Source: Closterium sp. Naga37s-1
Lineage: Eukaryota > Streptophyta > Zygnematophyceae > Desmidiales > Closteriaceae
DNA length: 64,000 bases
Reading direction: 5' to 3'
NCBI GenBank assembly: GCA_947471745.1
Contig: CANJKZ010001109.1
Location: 868,001 to 932,000, forward strand
Shown here: piece by piece, positions 41,618 to 51,500 of the stretch
How positions within the stretch are numbered: position 1 is the stretch's first letter
Layout of the letters: the number at the start of each line of letters is the position of its first letter
The notes under the pieces: model-generated
The model's input: only the letters and a program-made list of their open reading frames with translations
Database searches by the model: none
What the model was told of the DNA's origin: nothing
Translations under genes and position numbers: made by a program

Positions 41618-44600
41618 TCAAGCAACCAGCAGATGAGGCAGAGTGGGCACAAGCCCAAGAGCAGTGCAGAAACGCTGATGATCACCAGCCGCAAGGGCCT
41701 TGGTGAAGACATCAGCAGTGTTGGCCCGAGAGGCCACGAAAGCAAGGCGCAGCTGACCACGCTGCTGCAGCTCACGCGCAAGGAAGTAGCGCAGAGCAAT
41801 GTGCTTCGTTCTGTGCTCCAGTCTCTGTTCGCGACACAAGGCAAGCATTGCCTTGTTGTCGACGTACAGAACTGGAGGAGAACGAGGCCGCTCCCCCAAG
41901 TCGGTCAGTAGGTAGGTCAGCCAACGGAGCTCCTGTGCAGCCATGGCCCCAGCGTAGATCTCGGCCTCACAGCTGGAACCAAGCACAGAAGAAGAACGAG
42001 TGGACCTCCACGAGACAGAACCAGCGCCAAGACTGAAGGTGTAGCCCTGTGACAAACGCTGAGTCGCCTGGTCGTCAGCCCAAGAAGCGTCAGAGTGTCC
42101 TGTGAGGACCACAGGACCCCGTCCTCCAAGCACGAGCCCCATGCCCGATGTGCTGCACAAGTAACGCAGTACCCTCTTCGCAGCATCAAAGTGCACCTTT
42201 CGGTGCCTGCCGGGTGCCACGTAGCGAGCCAGAAGGCTGAGAGGATACGCGAGGTCAGGTCGTGTGCACGTCATCAGGTACATGAGGCAGCCCACAAGCT
42301 CTGGGTACGGACCACTCGGCTCTACGGACTCGTCCGAAGGTGGAGCTGAGAGCGAGTGGCCGGTAGCCAGAGGAGTGGGCTGTGGCGAGGAGTACGTGAA
42401 GCAGAAGCGCTGAAGGACCTGGTGCACCATGTGTGACTGAGTCAGGGTGATGGTGCGCCGTGCTCTCTCCCGGGTGATCTGCAAGCCAAGATAGCTCCGC
42501 AGCTCACCCAGGTCAGTGCAGGTGTGTCTCTCCTGCAGCTCCGCCTTCACTAGGGTCAGTGCCTCAGTGTCAGCAGTAGCAAAAACCAAGCCGTCGACGT
42601 ACACGAGGATGTAGAACGGCGGCAGAGTAGTGTCGGTGCGTAGAAACAGCGACGGGTCAGCAGTCGAAGGAGCAAACCCAAGAGCCGCAAGTGTCGTCCT
42701 CAGTGTTTCGTGCCACTCACGGGGCGCCTGACGCAGGACGTACACTGGTCGCCGTAGGCTCCACTGGGTACCCGCAGGAAACGACCCAGTGAAACCCTGT
42801 GGACGGCGCAACCAGATGGCCTCGTGAAGGCTACCCTGCAAGAAAGCTGTCGAGAAGTCGAGGGAGTGCAGCTCGTAGTCACGCTGAGCTGCAACGTGTA
42901 GCAACACCCGAAGAGTGGTCATCTTCGGGGTGGGGGAGAAGGTCTGAAAGAAGTCGACCCCCTCACGCTGACTGAAGCCTCGAGCAACGTAACGTGCCTT
43001 GAAGGCAGGCGGAGAACCCGGCGGCCGCTTCACCCTGAAAATCCACATGCCACTGACGATGTTCGCCCCAGATGGGGGAACCTCGTCGACGTAGGTGCCT
43101 GTGGACTTCCAGGAAGCCATCTCTGCGTCCATGGCTGTCTGCCACTGAGAGGAGTACTCACCCGAAATCGCCTCCCTGTAGGAGTGCGGGGTGGGGATGT
43201 CAAGTGCATCCGGGTCTCCTTCAGGGGCAAGCAGCATGGTCGCGTGATGGGGTGAAGCGGCAGCAAGGCACTCCAACTCCTCCTGTCTGTCCTCAAGAAC
43301 GTCACAGCCAAGGGCAGTGCAGCCAAGAGCAGTCTCACCCCCGACGGACGGAGGACAGGCAGGGACAGGGTCAGAGACAAGACTCGCAAGGTAGTCTAGG
43401 CGGTACACAGCAGCAAAGTCAACGAGCTCAGCTACTAGGGCAGACGCAGCAGGAGACGAGAACGTAGGGTCCGTCACAACCGTAGCAAGAAGGCGAGTAA
43501 CAGTCGGACTGGACGCACGAGTAAGGTCAGACGGAGGGTCAGCAACGTCAGGCAAAGAAGACGCAGGAGGTAACGGTAGGACAACACGCTGAGGAACAGA
43601 GGAAGGACGGAGTGTCATATCGTGAGTGTCGGGGACAGCCGGAGCACGCTGACGACGAACACGAGGAACACGAGCACGGACAGCAGCTCTAGGCTCAGGC
43701 TCAAGGCCAAAGCTAGACTCAGGCTCTCGACGCTCAGGGGTGGAAGCACGAGTCTCAGGCTCTCGACGCTCAGTCAGGGACTCTGACACCGCAGTGTAAG
43801 GAGCAGGAGCAGGCAGTGGGGAGTGTGGTAGCAGCGGCGGCTGTGACTGGTCCGCCGGTGGACACAGCAACGGAGGAGTAGTACCTGCCACAGGGAAGCC
43901 AGTAGCACCTGGCTGAAGACTGAGAAGGTGGCGAAGAGCACCAGTAGCTCCACCAGGACCTCCAGCACCTCCAGCACCTCCAGCCCCAGCAGCTTCGGCG
44001 CCTCCAGCACCAGCAGCTCTAGCAGCTCCACGACCTCCAGCACCAGCAGTACCTCCAGTACCTCCAGCACCAGCAGCTCCACGACCTCCAGCACCAGCAG
44101 CACCTCCAGTACCTCCAGCACCAGCAGCTCCACCAGGACCAGCAGCACCTGCAGCTCCCCGACCTCCAGCACCAGCAGCACCTCCAGTACCTCCAGCACC
44201 TCCAAGACCTCCAGCACCAGCAGCACCTCCAGGACCTCTAGCACCAGCAGTACCTCCAGTACCTCCAGCACCAGTAGCTCCAGGTCCTCCGGTAGGAGCT
44301 CCGACGACACCAACACCAGAAGGACTCGCAGCACCCCCAGAGTCAGCACTCGAACTCGAAGCACCCCCAGAGGCAGCACCCTCGGTCTCAGCACTCGCAG
44401 GCTCAGTACCCTCAGTCGCAGCACCCTCAGGCCCAGTACCCTCAGTCCCAGCACCCCCAGGCTCAGTACCCTCAGTCCCAGCACCCCCAGGCTCAGTACC
44501 CTCAGTCCCAGCACCCCAAGGCTCAGTACCCTCAGTCTCTGCTCCAGTGTCCACAGCAGCAGGCTGCAGAGGCGGCGAAGACGGCCGTGGCGGGAAACCC

Positions 44601-46546
44601 AGGGGGGTCTCCAAGCGAGGAGTGCGGCGAGTGGTCGCCGTGTCGTCGGCGACGGCGTCACCCCCCTCAGGTGAGTCAGAGGAGTCAGAAGAGATCTCAA
44701 CTGGCTCATCCAAGGGGGGTGGGTCTACCTGGGACACACCTGAGGGAGCAGGACCCTGTGGGGGAAGGGGGTCTACCGGGGGGGGGACTGGTACCAGGAA
44801 GAGAGGTGCGAGAGGGACCGGGTGGGACGCGTGCGGGTGAAGTCGGTAGTAACAGACCGACTCGTCAAAGGTGACATCCTGAGAGGACAGAACACGACGC
44901 GAGGCAGGGTGGTAGAACTGCCAGGGTGGAGCGTCGGTGGGGAAGCCCAGGAAGACACAGCGGAGAGTGCGAGGGGAGAGCTTGCTCGCTTTGGTATCGC
45001 GAACAAGGGAGAGCGCGCCCCAGACCCGAAACGACGACGCATCACCAGGCTGTCCCGTCCAACGGAGTGTGGGCGAGGTCTCTGGAGCAGAGACACGGGG
45101 CCAGAGGTTGAGCTGATGCGCGGCGTATCGGACCGCAAACGGCCACAGGAAATGGGGAGCAGCCGCATGGATCATGGAGGTACGAGCAACCTCCATGATC
45201 AGGCCAATGCGACGCTCAGCGATCCCATTTTGCTGCGGAGAGGCCGGAAGCGTGAACGACTGGCGGATGCCCTCATCCTGGCAGAACGTCTCAAGGACGC
45301 CAGAGGAGAACTCACCACCCCTGTCAGAGTGCAGACGCAGGACTGGGAAGTCCTGCTGAAAGCGCTCGTGCAGCTGGAGACGAGTAGCACGGATCCAGCG
45401 GATCAAGACACCACTGACATCCGCCTTGCGCCGCAAGGGGAAGACTATGGTGTAGCGTGTGTAGTCGTCAACCACCAGCAGGAAGTAGCGCTCCTGGTCC
45501 GTTCCACCGACGGGGGCCGGGCCCCACACGTCCATGTGGAGAGTCTGCAGAGGAGCAGTGGTCGGAGGAAACTTGGAGGAGTGAGGAGCGGCGCGCTGCC
45601 GCCCCTCGACGCAAGGAAGGCACGGCGGCGCAAGTGAGCGCGGGAGGGGGGGCAGGGTCTCAGGGAGGCCAGTGACCAGGAGCCGGGAGTGCATGCGGCG
45701 CAGACGCTGCAGGGAGGGGTGACCAAGACGGTGGTGCCAGCGCTGAGTCTCGTGCGTGAGTACTCGGCACGAGCAAGACGCAGCTAACTGCCCTGACGCA
45801 GACGCTCGACTCGACGTAGCTACCTGACCTGACTCAGCCACCTGTGGAGACGCAGTGGTCAGTGTGTACAGACTAGACCCAGGCTGTCGAGTGAACGTAG
45901 CCAGGTGACGGCCAGTCCGGGAGCACGTACAGATCGCCACACGCTGCCCTCCAGGAATAAAGGTATCAACCCAGACATCCTGAATGGCAGCGTTGCTCAC
46001 CAAGTTCGTCGAGAACGTGGGGAGGTGGAGACCTGACAAAGAGCCGGAGGGGACTGCTGGACAAGGGAGGACCGTGGAGGCTCTCGCAACCACTGGGCCC
46101 CCAGAGGGGTCAGCCAGTGAGACTGGGACAGGTGCTGTGAGTGGTGTGACTGTGGTGCAATCACGGAAGAAGCAACGTGACGCGCCGGAGTCAAGCGTGA
46201 ACGTGTGCAAGACCTCAGCTGAGGCAGGACCTGTGGTAGTAGACGCACTAGCAACTAGAGCGTCGGTAGACTCACGGGCACCTAGAGCTGCAGCAGACTC
46301 ACTAGCACCTGGAGTGGCAGCAGACTCACTAACACCTGGAGTGGCAGCAGACTGACTAACACCTGGAGTGGCAGCAGACTCACTAACACCAAGAGCAGCG
46401 GTCTTAACATAACGATAACCTCCACCACCAGGACGACCTCGCTGAATAACCCACTCACGAAGCTGCTGAGGGGTGGGGTCGTCCGGGAGAAGCAGTGCCC
46501 GCTGCTGTCCACCCCTGGCCTCAGCGACTGCCGCGGAAGTGGCCAT
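41618..46546 (-). CDS. Copia 3 polyprotein: protease, integrase, RT (YVDG), RNase H
   Basis: A single uninterrupted frame of 1642 residues from ATG at 46546. It begins with QQLREW near residue 28. It then shows an aspartic-protease motif (TLDSGASRCFFRD, near 118), GAG-pre-integrase (RWHHRLGHPSLQRL) and the integrase core (LLVVDDYTRYT, RLHSDRGGEFSS, QQNGIAERR). A Glu/Gly/Ala-rich linker of about 400 residues follows. RT starts near 1145 and RNase H near 1480 (SDASWADDQATQR, SSCEAEIYA). The Gag capsid N-terminus is absent. The RT catalytic box reads YVDG instead of YVDD; the glycine codon is at 42590-42592. Loss of that aspartate should abolish polymerase activity, so the open frame is coding but probably not functional on its own. 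Confidence 0.95.
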   Translation of the reverse strand: MATSAAVAEARGGQQRALLLPDDPTPQQLREWVIQRGRPGGGGYRYVKTAALGVSESAATPGVSQSAATPGVSESAATPGASESAAALGARESTDALVASASTTTGPASAEVLHTFTLDSGASRCFFRDCTTVTPLTAPVPVSLADPSGGPVVARASTVLPCPAVPSGSLSGLHLPTFSTNLVSNAAIQDVWVDTFIPGGQRVAICTCSRTGRHLATFTRQPGSSLYTLTTASPQVAESGQVATSSRASASGQLAASCSCRVLTHETQRWHHRLGHPSLQRLRRMHSRLLVTGLPETLPPLPRSLAPPCLPCVEGRQRAAPHSSKFPPTTAPLQTLHMDVWGPAPVGGTDQERYFLLVVDDYTRYTIVFPLRRKADVSGVLIRWIRATRLQLHERFQQDFPVLRLHSDRGGEFSSGVLETFCQDEGIRQSFTLPASPQQNGIAERRIGLIMEVARTSMIHAAAPHFLWPFAVRYAAHQLNLWPRVSAPETSPTLRWTGQPGDASSFRVWGALSLVRDTKASKLSPRTLRCVFLGFPTDAPPWQFYHPASRRVLSSQDVTFDESVCYYRLHPHASHPVPLAPLFLVPVPPPVDPLPPQGPAPSGVSQVDPPPLDEPVEISSDSSDSPEGGDAVADDTATTRRTPRLETPLGFPPRPSSPPLQPAAVDTGAETEGTEPWGAGTEGTEPGGAGTEGTEPGGAGTEGTGPEGAATEGTEPASAETEGAASGGASSSSADSGGAASPSGVGVVGAPTGGPGATGAGGTGGTAGARGPGGAAGAGGLGGAGGTGGAAGAGGRGAAGAAGPGGAAGAGGTGGAAGAGGRGAAGAGGTGGTAGAGGRGAARAAGAGGAEAAGAGGAGGAGGPGGATGALRHLLSLQPGATGFPVAGTTPPLLCPPADQSQPPLLPHSPLPAPAPYTAVSESLTERREPETRASTPERREPESSFGLEPEPRAAVRARVPRVRRQRAPAVPDTHDMTLRPSSVPQRVVLPLPPASSLPDVADPPSDLTRASSPTVTRLLATVVTDPTFSSPAASALVAELVDFAAVYRLDYLASLVSDPVPACPPSVGGETALGCTALGCDVLEDRQEELECLAAASPHHATMLLAPEGDPDALDIPTPHSYREAISGEYSSQWQTAMDAEMASWKSTGTYVDEVPPSGANIVSGMWIFRVKRPPGSPPAFKARYVARGFSQREGVDFFQTFSPTPKMTTLRVLLHVAAQRDYELHSLDFSTAFLQGSLHEAIWLRRPQGFTGSFPAGTQWSLRRPVYVLRQAPREWHETLRTTLAALGFAPSTADPSLFLRTDTTLPPFYILVYVDGLVFATADTEALTLVKAELQERHTCTDLGELRSYLGLQITRERARRTITLTQSHMVHQVLQRFCFTYSSPQPTPLATGHSLSAPPSDESVEPSGPYPELVGCLMYLMTCTRPDLAYPLSLLARYVAPGRHRKVHFDAAKRVLRYLCSTSGMGLVLGGRGPVVLTGHSDASWADDQATQRLSQGYTFSLGAGSVSWRSTRSSSVLGSSCEAEIYAGAMAAQELRWLTYLLTDLGERPRSPPVLYVDNKAMLALCREQRLEHRTKHIALRYFLARELQQRGQLRLAFVASRANTADVFTKALAAGDHQRFCTALGLVPTLPHLLVA

Positions 46547-46559
46547 GACAGACAGTGAC

Positions 46560-47876
46560 TGTCAGGAGTAGGTCCAGCACCTCCAGCTCCTACAGCGCCA
46601 GCAGCACCTCCTACACTCCCAGCAGCACCTCCTCCACTCCCAGTAGCACAAGTAGCAGCAGCAGCAGTAGTAACAGCAGCAGGGCGGTTCGGTGGGGGTG
46701 GGAGGCCGCACCTCCACCACTCCCAGCAGTACTCCCTCCAGTAGCAGCAGTAGCAGGGCGGCTCGGGCAGCAGCAGCAGACCGAGCAGCAGCAGCAGCAG
46801 CAGCAGTAGCACTAGCTGTAGCAAGTGCAGTAGTAGGAGCTGCAGCAGTAGCACTAGCTGTAGCAAGTGAAGTAGTAGGAGCTGCAGCAGTAGTACTAGC
46901 TGTACCAAGTGAAGTATTAGGAGCTGCAGCAGTAGCTTCAGTCAGGAGCAGCTGCAGTAAGTGCTGGAGTAGGAGCTGCAGCAGTAGCACTAGCTGTAGT
47001 AGAAGTAGCTTCAGTCAGTGTACCAAGTGCAGTAGTAGGAGCTGCAGCAGTAGCACTAGCTGTAGCTGGAGTAGCTTCAGTCAATAGTAGCTGTAGCAAG
47101 TGCTGGAGTAGGAGCTGCAGCAGTAGCACTAGCTGTAGCAGCCGTAGCTTCAGTCAGTAGCAGCTGTAGCAAGTGCCGTAGTAGCAGCAGCAGCAGTAGC
47201 ACTAGCTGTAGCAGCACTAGCTTCAGTAGCAGCAGCAGTGAGTAGCGCTAGCTGTAACAGGAGTAGCGTCAGTAGCAGCAGCAGTGAGTAGCGCTAGCTG
47301 TAGCAGCAGTAGCTTCAGTAGCAGCAGCAGTGAGTAGCACTAGCTGTAGCAGCACTAGCTTCAGTAGCAGCAGCAGTGAGTAGCACTAGCTGTAGCAGCA
47401 CTAGCTTCAATAGCAGCAGCAGTGAGTAGCACTAGCTGTAGCAGCAGTAGCGTCAGTAGCAGCAGCAGTGACAGCTCGGGCTGGGCAGCGCGTAGTAGCA
47501 GTAGGCGCGCGTGGGCTGTGGGCGTGCCAACCAGGGGCGCGCAACAGGTGCGTGCGGGGCGGCACTACGAGGAGCGCGCATCAGGTGCGTGCTAGGGGCT
47601 GGCGGGCAGCGTGAGTGGCGCGCGCAGCAGCAGGAACGAGGGGGGGACCGGGCGTAGGGGCTGACGGGCCGCGCGAGAGGCGCACGGGGCAGCTAGGGCT
47701 CGGTCAGGGGGGTCGCACGTGACTAGGAACAGAAAATCGCATCTAGGCAGAAAAGGGAACCGTCTCGCCTAGGGCACGTTTTCGCATTTCGCGTTTCTCC
47801 TAGGGGCGCGACTCGGGCAGCAGGTCGAAATAGTAGTGGTGGGCCCTTTTAAAATGTCGGTCCTAAGGAGCATTGT
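46560..47876 (-). repeat. AGT/AGC-rich leader repeats of Copia 3
   Basis: The leader between primer site and ORF consists of trinucleotide-like AGTAGCAGC sequence with higher-order units. From about 47215 to 47470 a 46-bp unit (CAGTAGCAGCAGCAGTGAG...) repeats about six times. The last 400 bases are GC-rich and unique. Confidence 0.85.
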
Positions 47877-47889
47877 GCTCTTAATACCA
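47877..47889 (-). other. Primer-binding site of Copia 3
   Basis: On the minus strand TGGTATTAAGAGC directly follows the 5' LTR, the usual initiator tRNA-Met type. Confidence 0.75.
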
Positions 47890-47985
47890 TGTTAGAGTTA
47901 CTAGCTAGATGAGTGAATTCGATTAGGTAAGGGAAAGAACCCTACACAACCTAGAGTGAAATAAGCAGAACAATATGTTTTGACA
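47890..47985 (-). repeat. 5' LTR of Copia 3, internally deleted
   Basis: 96 bp against 140 bp for its partner. The missing 44 bp lie between repeated GGTAAGG/TAAGG words. Confidence 0.93.
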
Positions 47986-48255
47986 CACTTCTCCGTAATA
48001 CATAATCGGAGAATCAACGAAATAATAACTTATCAAAGGATGTATTATTCGTTTCCGAATTATTGATATATTGAAGGTAATTTGTCCATACAACGATGAG
48101 CGTATTATCAGTTTATGAGAAATACAGTCCTTGCAGCATGACACACAAACTTACACAAGAGAAACGTCAGACTGCGTCTTAACGAATCAGCCTTCCCAGG
48201 TTGCTGGAAAGTGCTGCATATCCAATCACCAGGATCCTAGGATCCTGGATCCTGG

Positions 48256-48338
48256 TCTGAGTGCAGACGCACAACAGGAAAGTTCGAGCCGAAACTCTCT
48301 CGGAGCTGGAGACGAGCAGCGCGGATCCAGTCGATCCA
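48256..48338 (-). pseudogene. Short fragment of Copia integrase
   Basis: About 80 bp align with Copia 2 near 27053-27130 (integrase segment before the second catalytic Asp; shared GGAGCTGGAGACGAGCAGCG), with several mismatches. It has no LTR or other element parts around it. Confidence 0.8.
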
Positions 48339-48350
48339 GTATCACGTATG

Positions 48351-48388
48351 TGGATAAGTAACGAATCAGACTCAGTGCGTTACTTATC
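48351..48388. repeat. Small hairpin
   Basis: Arms GGATAAGTAACG and CGTTACTTATCC are perfectly complementary, with a 14-base loop. Confidence 0.85.
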
Positions 48389-48403
48389 CTGCACTTATTC
48401 GTA

Positions 48404-48497
48404 GTCTTGGGCTTTAAAATGCAGCTTCAAGGGAAGGGAGGTTTGGTCTCGAAACCAAACCTCCCTTCCCTTGAAGCTGCATTTTAAAGCCCAAGAC
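48404..48497. repeat. Long perfect inverted repeat (44-bp arms, 6-nt loop)
   Basis: Arm 48404-48447 begins GTCTTGGGCTTTAAAATGC. Arm 48454-48497 is its exact reverse complement. The loop is CTCGAA. No terminal duplication typical of a transposon was found. The arm start also occurs at 53188-53203. Confidence 0.93.
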
Positions 48498-48542
48498 CTG
48501 AATTACTCAACGGAAGTCAACGCTAAAAACTAGGTTCGGGAG

Positions 48543-49052
48543 CAGGGCTTTTTTTTGGATTTTCACTACTCGGATTTCCAGAGCTGTTTTCTAGGGAACT
48601 CTGAAATTCAGGGTTTATTATGAGCGTACTCTGATTTGTCAGAGAAAACTTAACTTCTGAAAAATATACTTTGAGCTACTAGAGATCCTATGTTTCCAAC
48701 TATGAATGTCCTCTCAAGTATTGAACCCAAGCCTCCTGCACTCCTACCAAAATTGTAACCATTGTGCTATGCGCTCAATATATACTGTAATGACGGTTTT
48801 GATACCAATGTAGCCTTACCATCTTCCACCAATTGGGGGGAGCCTCGGTCGAAATGCCTATACCCTGTACAGAGAAAAATACATTCGCCACAAATATACA
48901 CTGGTCTCTCAGAGTAGCTAAAATCAGAACCCTGACAAATCAGAGAAAACTTATCTTCCAAAAAAATTACCCAGACACGTCAGAGTGACCCCCTAAAAAC
49001 CACTCTTATTTTCAGAGAAACAGAGTAATTTACTCTGATAAAAAAACCCCTG
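48543..49052. mobile_element. Non-autonomous hAT-type MITE (510 bp), complete
   Basis: The ends are CAGGGCTTTTTTTT and AAAAAACCCCTG, with a perfect 8-bp target duplication TTCGGGAG at 48535-48542 and 49053-49060. It carries TCTGATTTGTCAGAG-like internal motifs. It is homologous across its length to the split copy at 10626/30634. Confidence 0.92.
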
Positions 49053-49060
49053 TTCGGGAG

Positions 49061-49439
49061 GCAGGCACGGAGAGGTTCGGTTGGGTTGCGAGAGATTTTA
49101 ACTCGCGAAACCAATTTCCGACAAAAGTTTCTCGCTTCCCATGATGGTTGGTGCCCTTCCCACAACCAGAAAAGCGCGAGCTTATCAAACTGTGCACAGT
49201 TTGGGATAGCACGCAGAGTATTAGGCATAGACCATACCTGTAGACAGGGCAGGGCGTCGGCGTTCACTCAGAAGGGAGTAGATGCGCCATATGATTTGGG
49301 TGGCGCGGATTTGCAATGATGACGCGCAAAGCTAGTTTGCGCTGGGTGAAGATTATTGTGTCGAAATGCAGGTTATTGTGCAACTACTCCGTAGCGTAAA
49401 CTCGTGGCGAAAATCGAATCGCAACCGTTCGCCCAAACG
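49061..49439. other. Unassigned spacer
   Basis: No gene is seen. It contains the 18-bp palindrome CAAACTGTGCACAGTTTG at 49186-49203. Confidence 0.5.
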
Positions 49440-51110
49440 TGACCCTCCCCTCGCCCTCGCTTTCCTTTCCCACGCTTCCACTCTCTTTCGCCCGCGTCGT
49501 CGCCATCGCTTCCGCAGCTCGTCGCGTGCCCGTCGCCTTCGCTCCGCCCGTCGCCTTCACTTCTCCCCCGTCGCCTTCACTTCTCCCCCGTCGCCTTCAC
49601 TCCCCCCCCTCTTCCGTTGCCTTCATTTCCCCCTCCCGTCGCCTTCACTTCCCCCTCCCGTCGCCTTCACTTCCCCCTCCCGTCGCCTTCAATTCCCCCT
49701 CCCGTCGCCTTCATTTCCCCCTCCCGTCGCCTTCATTTCCCCCTCCCGTCGCCTTCATTTCCCCCTCCCGTCGCCTTCACTTCCCCCTCCCGTCGCCTTC
49801 ACTTCCCCCTCCCGTTGCCTTCACTTCCCCCTCCCGTCACACTCGCTTCCCCACCCGTCACCTTCACTTCCCCTCCCATTGCCTTTCACTCTCTCCTGCT
49901 CAATCTCTTTCCCCCTGCTCACTCTCTTCCCCCCTGCTCACTCTCTTTCCCCCTGCTCACTCTCTTCCCTCCTGCTCACTCTCTTCCCCCCTGCTCACTC
50001 GCTTCCCCCCTCCTCAATCTCTTCTCCCCTGCTCACTCTCTTCCCACTCTCTTCCCCCCTGCTCACTCTCTTCCCCCCTGCTCACTCTCTTCCCCCCTGC
50101 TCACTCTCTTCCACCGTGCTCACTCGCTTCCCCCCTCCTCAATCTCTTTCCCCCTGCTCACTCGCTTCCCCCCTCCTCATTCTCTTTCCCTCTGCTCACT
50201 CCCCTTGTTCTAACCCCACTTTCCCCATTTCTCACCCATTTTCCCCCTTCACGCTCTCTTACCCCCTCTGCTCGCCCCTGTTTTCCCAACTCACGCCTAT
50301 ACTCACTCTCTCCCCCCCTGCTCACTCTTCTCCCCCCCTGCTCACTCTCTTTCCCCTTGCTCACTCTCTTTCCCCCCTTCTCACTCTCTTTCCCCCTTCA
50401 CGCTCTCTTTCCCTCCCTTCCGCCCGTTGCCCCCCTTCGTCTCGCGCTCGTCCCCTCGCAATCCCCGTCTCTCTCTCCCCCCGTCGCCCTCGTTTTCCCC
50501 GTCGCCCTCCCTTCCACTCCTCGTTGCCCTCGCCATCCCTCCCTTCTCCCTTCCCATCTCGCACACTTGTCACGCCCCCTTTCCAACCCGCACATACACC
50601 CTTCCCTTCTTCCCTGTTTCCTCGTATCCCCTGCGCTGCTTCCCCCCATCCTCCGACTTGCTCCCCCCATCCCCTTCCCTGCTTCCCCCCAACCCCTTCC
50701 CTGCTCCCCCTCATCCCCTTCCCTGCTTTCCCCCTTCCCCTTCCCTGCTTCCCCCCGTCCCCTTCCCTCCTTCCCCCGTCCCCCTCCCAGCATCCCCCCA
50801 TCCGCTTCCCTGCTCACCCCCATCCCCTTCCCTGCTCCCCCCCATCCCCTTCCCTGCTTCCCCCTATCTCCTTCCCTGCTTCCCCCTATCGCCTTCCCTG
50901 CTCACCCCTGCTCCCTCTGTTTCACCCTTGCTCCCTCCCCTTCTTCTTTGCTCACTCTCTTCCCCCTTGCTCACTCTCTTTACTTCTGCTCACTCTGTTC
51001 CCCCCTGCTTCCTCTCTTCCCCTCTGTTCAATCTGTCCCCCGCTGCTTCTTCTCTTCCCCTCTGCTAATTCCGTTTACTGTTTTTCCCCCTTCACTCACC
51101 CCCATACCCC
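49440..51110 (+). repeat. Pyrimidine-rich minisatellites
   Basis: A 22-bp unit (CGTCGCCTTCACTTCCCCCTCC) repeats from about 49540 to 49890. A 19-bp unit (CTGCTCACTCTCTTCCCCC) repeats from about 49895 to 50400, followed by CCCTTCCCTGCTTCCCCC-type units. The long open frames in two or three phases here follow from lack of purines, not from coding. Confidence 0.88.
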
Positions 51111-51500
51111 CCAATGCAGTTACAGGTGCTCAGCACCAGATGTGGCTTTACCACGGCCTGATTTATTGCTTGCAGTGTAGCAGACAAAACCGGAAAACAA
51201 CATTACATATACACCCCCTAGCTTTGTTCCCTTCTCGAGTCTGGTGATTCCCCTTACTTTACAGATACGGTAATATATTAATTGTTGAACTCCTTGGTAT
51301 TGGTCATGTGTATGATTGCTCTGAGGCTCATAATCCTGTATTATAAAAAAAGAATCCAATATATGGCATGGCTATACGTGTGTTACTATCAGACAGCTAG
51401 CACATGCACAACCAGATGCAGAGCAGACCTGTCCAAACACAAATCAAGAAAGTCAGATGTGAAAAGGCTGAAGTATAAGGGAATGACAACTGGCAAATGA
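51111..51500. other. Non-repetitive spacer between mirror-like satellites
   Basis: Ordinary base composition. No gene or transposon terminus recognised. Confidence 0.5.

Larger units (their letters stand above)
41233..47985 (-). mobile_element. Ty1/Copia retrotransposon 3
   Basis: The LTR at 41233-41372 (3', 140 bp) and the LTR at 47890-47985 (5', 96 bp) both run TGTTAGAG...TTTTGACA on the plus strand. A target duplication CACTT flanks the element at 41228-41232 and 47986-47990. The 5' LTR lacks a 44-bp internal block present in the 3' LTR, between GGTAAGG words. A primer site and a CTATGGGGGTG purine tract are in place. Confidence 0.95.

Noticed and set aside
49366..51247. Two overlapping frames of about 600 codons on the plus strand, Pro/Ser/Leu-rich
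   Set aside because: They coincide with 19- and 22-bp pyrimidine minisatellites. Several phases are open at once because purine-containing stop codons are rare. No domain is visible.
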